Shown here: piece after piece, positions 6,690-6,748 of the stretch
How positions within the stretch are numbered: the stretch's first letter is position 1
How the letters are laid out: the number at the start of each line of letters is the position of its first letter
Assembly: GCA_937890845.1 (NCBI GenBank)
Contig: CALADR010000280.1
Span: forward strand, 1-6,748
Length of the DNA: 6,748 nucleotides
Source: an uncultured Bacteroidales bacterium
Lineage (GTDB): Bacteria > Bacteroidota > Bacteroidia > Bacteroidales > UBA932
Direction of reading: 5' to 3'
Position numbers and translations under genes: made by a program
The notes under the pieces: generated by a model
Database searches by the model: none
Told to the model about the DNA's origin: nothing
The model's input: only the letters and a program-made list of their open reading frames with translations

Positions 6690-6748
6690 ATGGATTTGTG
6701 GATATTGATAGCAGTAGTGGTGTTTGTAGTGGCGGCTGCTTTGATTGT
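6690..6748 (+). CDS. N-terminus of a membrane protein (partial, cut by window edge)
   Basis: From an ATG at 6690 the frame encodes MDLWILIAVVVFVVAAALI and continues off the window. It is uniformly hydrophobic with no basic residues at the start, more like an N-terminal membrane anchor than a cleavable signal peptide. AAAGGA (6676-6681), 8 bases before the ATG, is a reasonable ribosome-binding site in a region where most genes lack one. It follows the PepSY-like gene by 28 bp on the same strand and may be the next gene of the two-component operon. An earlier ATG at 6661, overlapping the previous stop, reaches a stop after 15 codons. Product not identifiable. Confidence 0.55.
   Translation, partial: MDLWILIAVVVFVVAAALI

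Noticed and set aside
6661..6708. ATG overlapping the PepSY-like stop codon (TAATG) as a coupled start
   Set aside because: The frame ends after 15 codons. The ATG at 6690 with AAAGGA upstream opens a longer hydrophobic frame that continues past the window.
1..6748. CRISPR array, insertion sequence, tRNA/rRNA gene, prophage or defence island
   Set aside because: No spaced repeats, transposase, integrase, tRNA-like cloverleaf or nuclease/helicase cassette was seen. All the sequence is accounted for by the listed genes and short intergenic gaps, none longer than about 130 bp.

Overview
This is a compact, gene-dense stretch of ordinary chromosome, most likely from a Bacteroidales (Bacteroidota) bacterium. 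Three signs point there. Three candidate promoters fit the Bacteroidota TTTG / TAnnTTTG pattern instead of TTGACA/TATAAT. Most start codons lack a Shine-Dalgarno sequence. The protein families are also typical: an ECF sigma factor with no adjacent anti-sigma factor, a histidine kinase with an HELQTPL H-box, and a secreted PepSY-like (DUF2874-type) protein. Genus cannot be assigned from the sequence alone.

Left half, minus strand. A run of genes reads right to left: polA (DNA polymerase I), an ECF-type sigma-70 factor, and rsmG (16S rRNA m7G methyltransferase). polA and the sigma gene overlap by 29 bp. No convincing promoter or terminator separates the three, so they look like one transcription unit. 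A strong candidate promoter upstream of polA falls between two possible polA starts and selects the downstream one (position 4106). The unit ends at a 46-bp near-perfect palindrome (78-123), whose minus-strand exit is T-rich. A promoter for the next minus-strand gene overlaps that palindrome. Only the first 12 codons of this next gene, a signal-peptide-like N-terminus, lie in the window.

Right half, plus strand. Divergent from polA is a second probable operon: an OmpR/PhoB-type response regulator, its membrane-bound histidine kinase (3-bp gap), a small exported protein with two PepSY-like repeats, and the start of a gene whose first residues form a membrane segment. The regulator and kinase form a complete two-component system with all phosphotransfer residues visible. 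The PepSY-like protein is a plausible periplasmic partner or output, but its function is unknown.

The most notable points are the apparent loss of catalytic residues in the 3'-5' proofreading domain of PolA, the palindrome combining a terminator with a promoter, the ~20-residue insertion in RsmG, and the linkage of the PepSY-like protein to a two-component system. I found no CRISPR array, insertion sequence, tRNA/rRNA gene, phage gene or defence system, and nothing here that I would call a new biological system.
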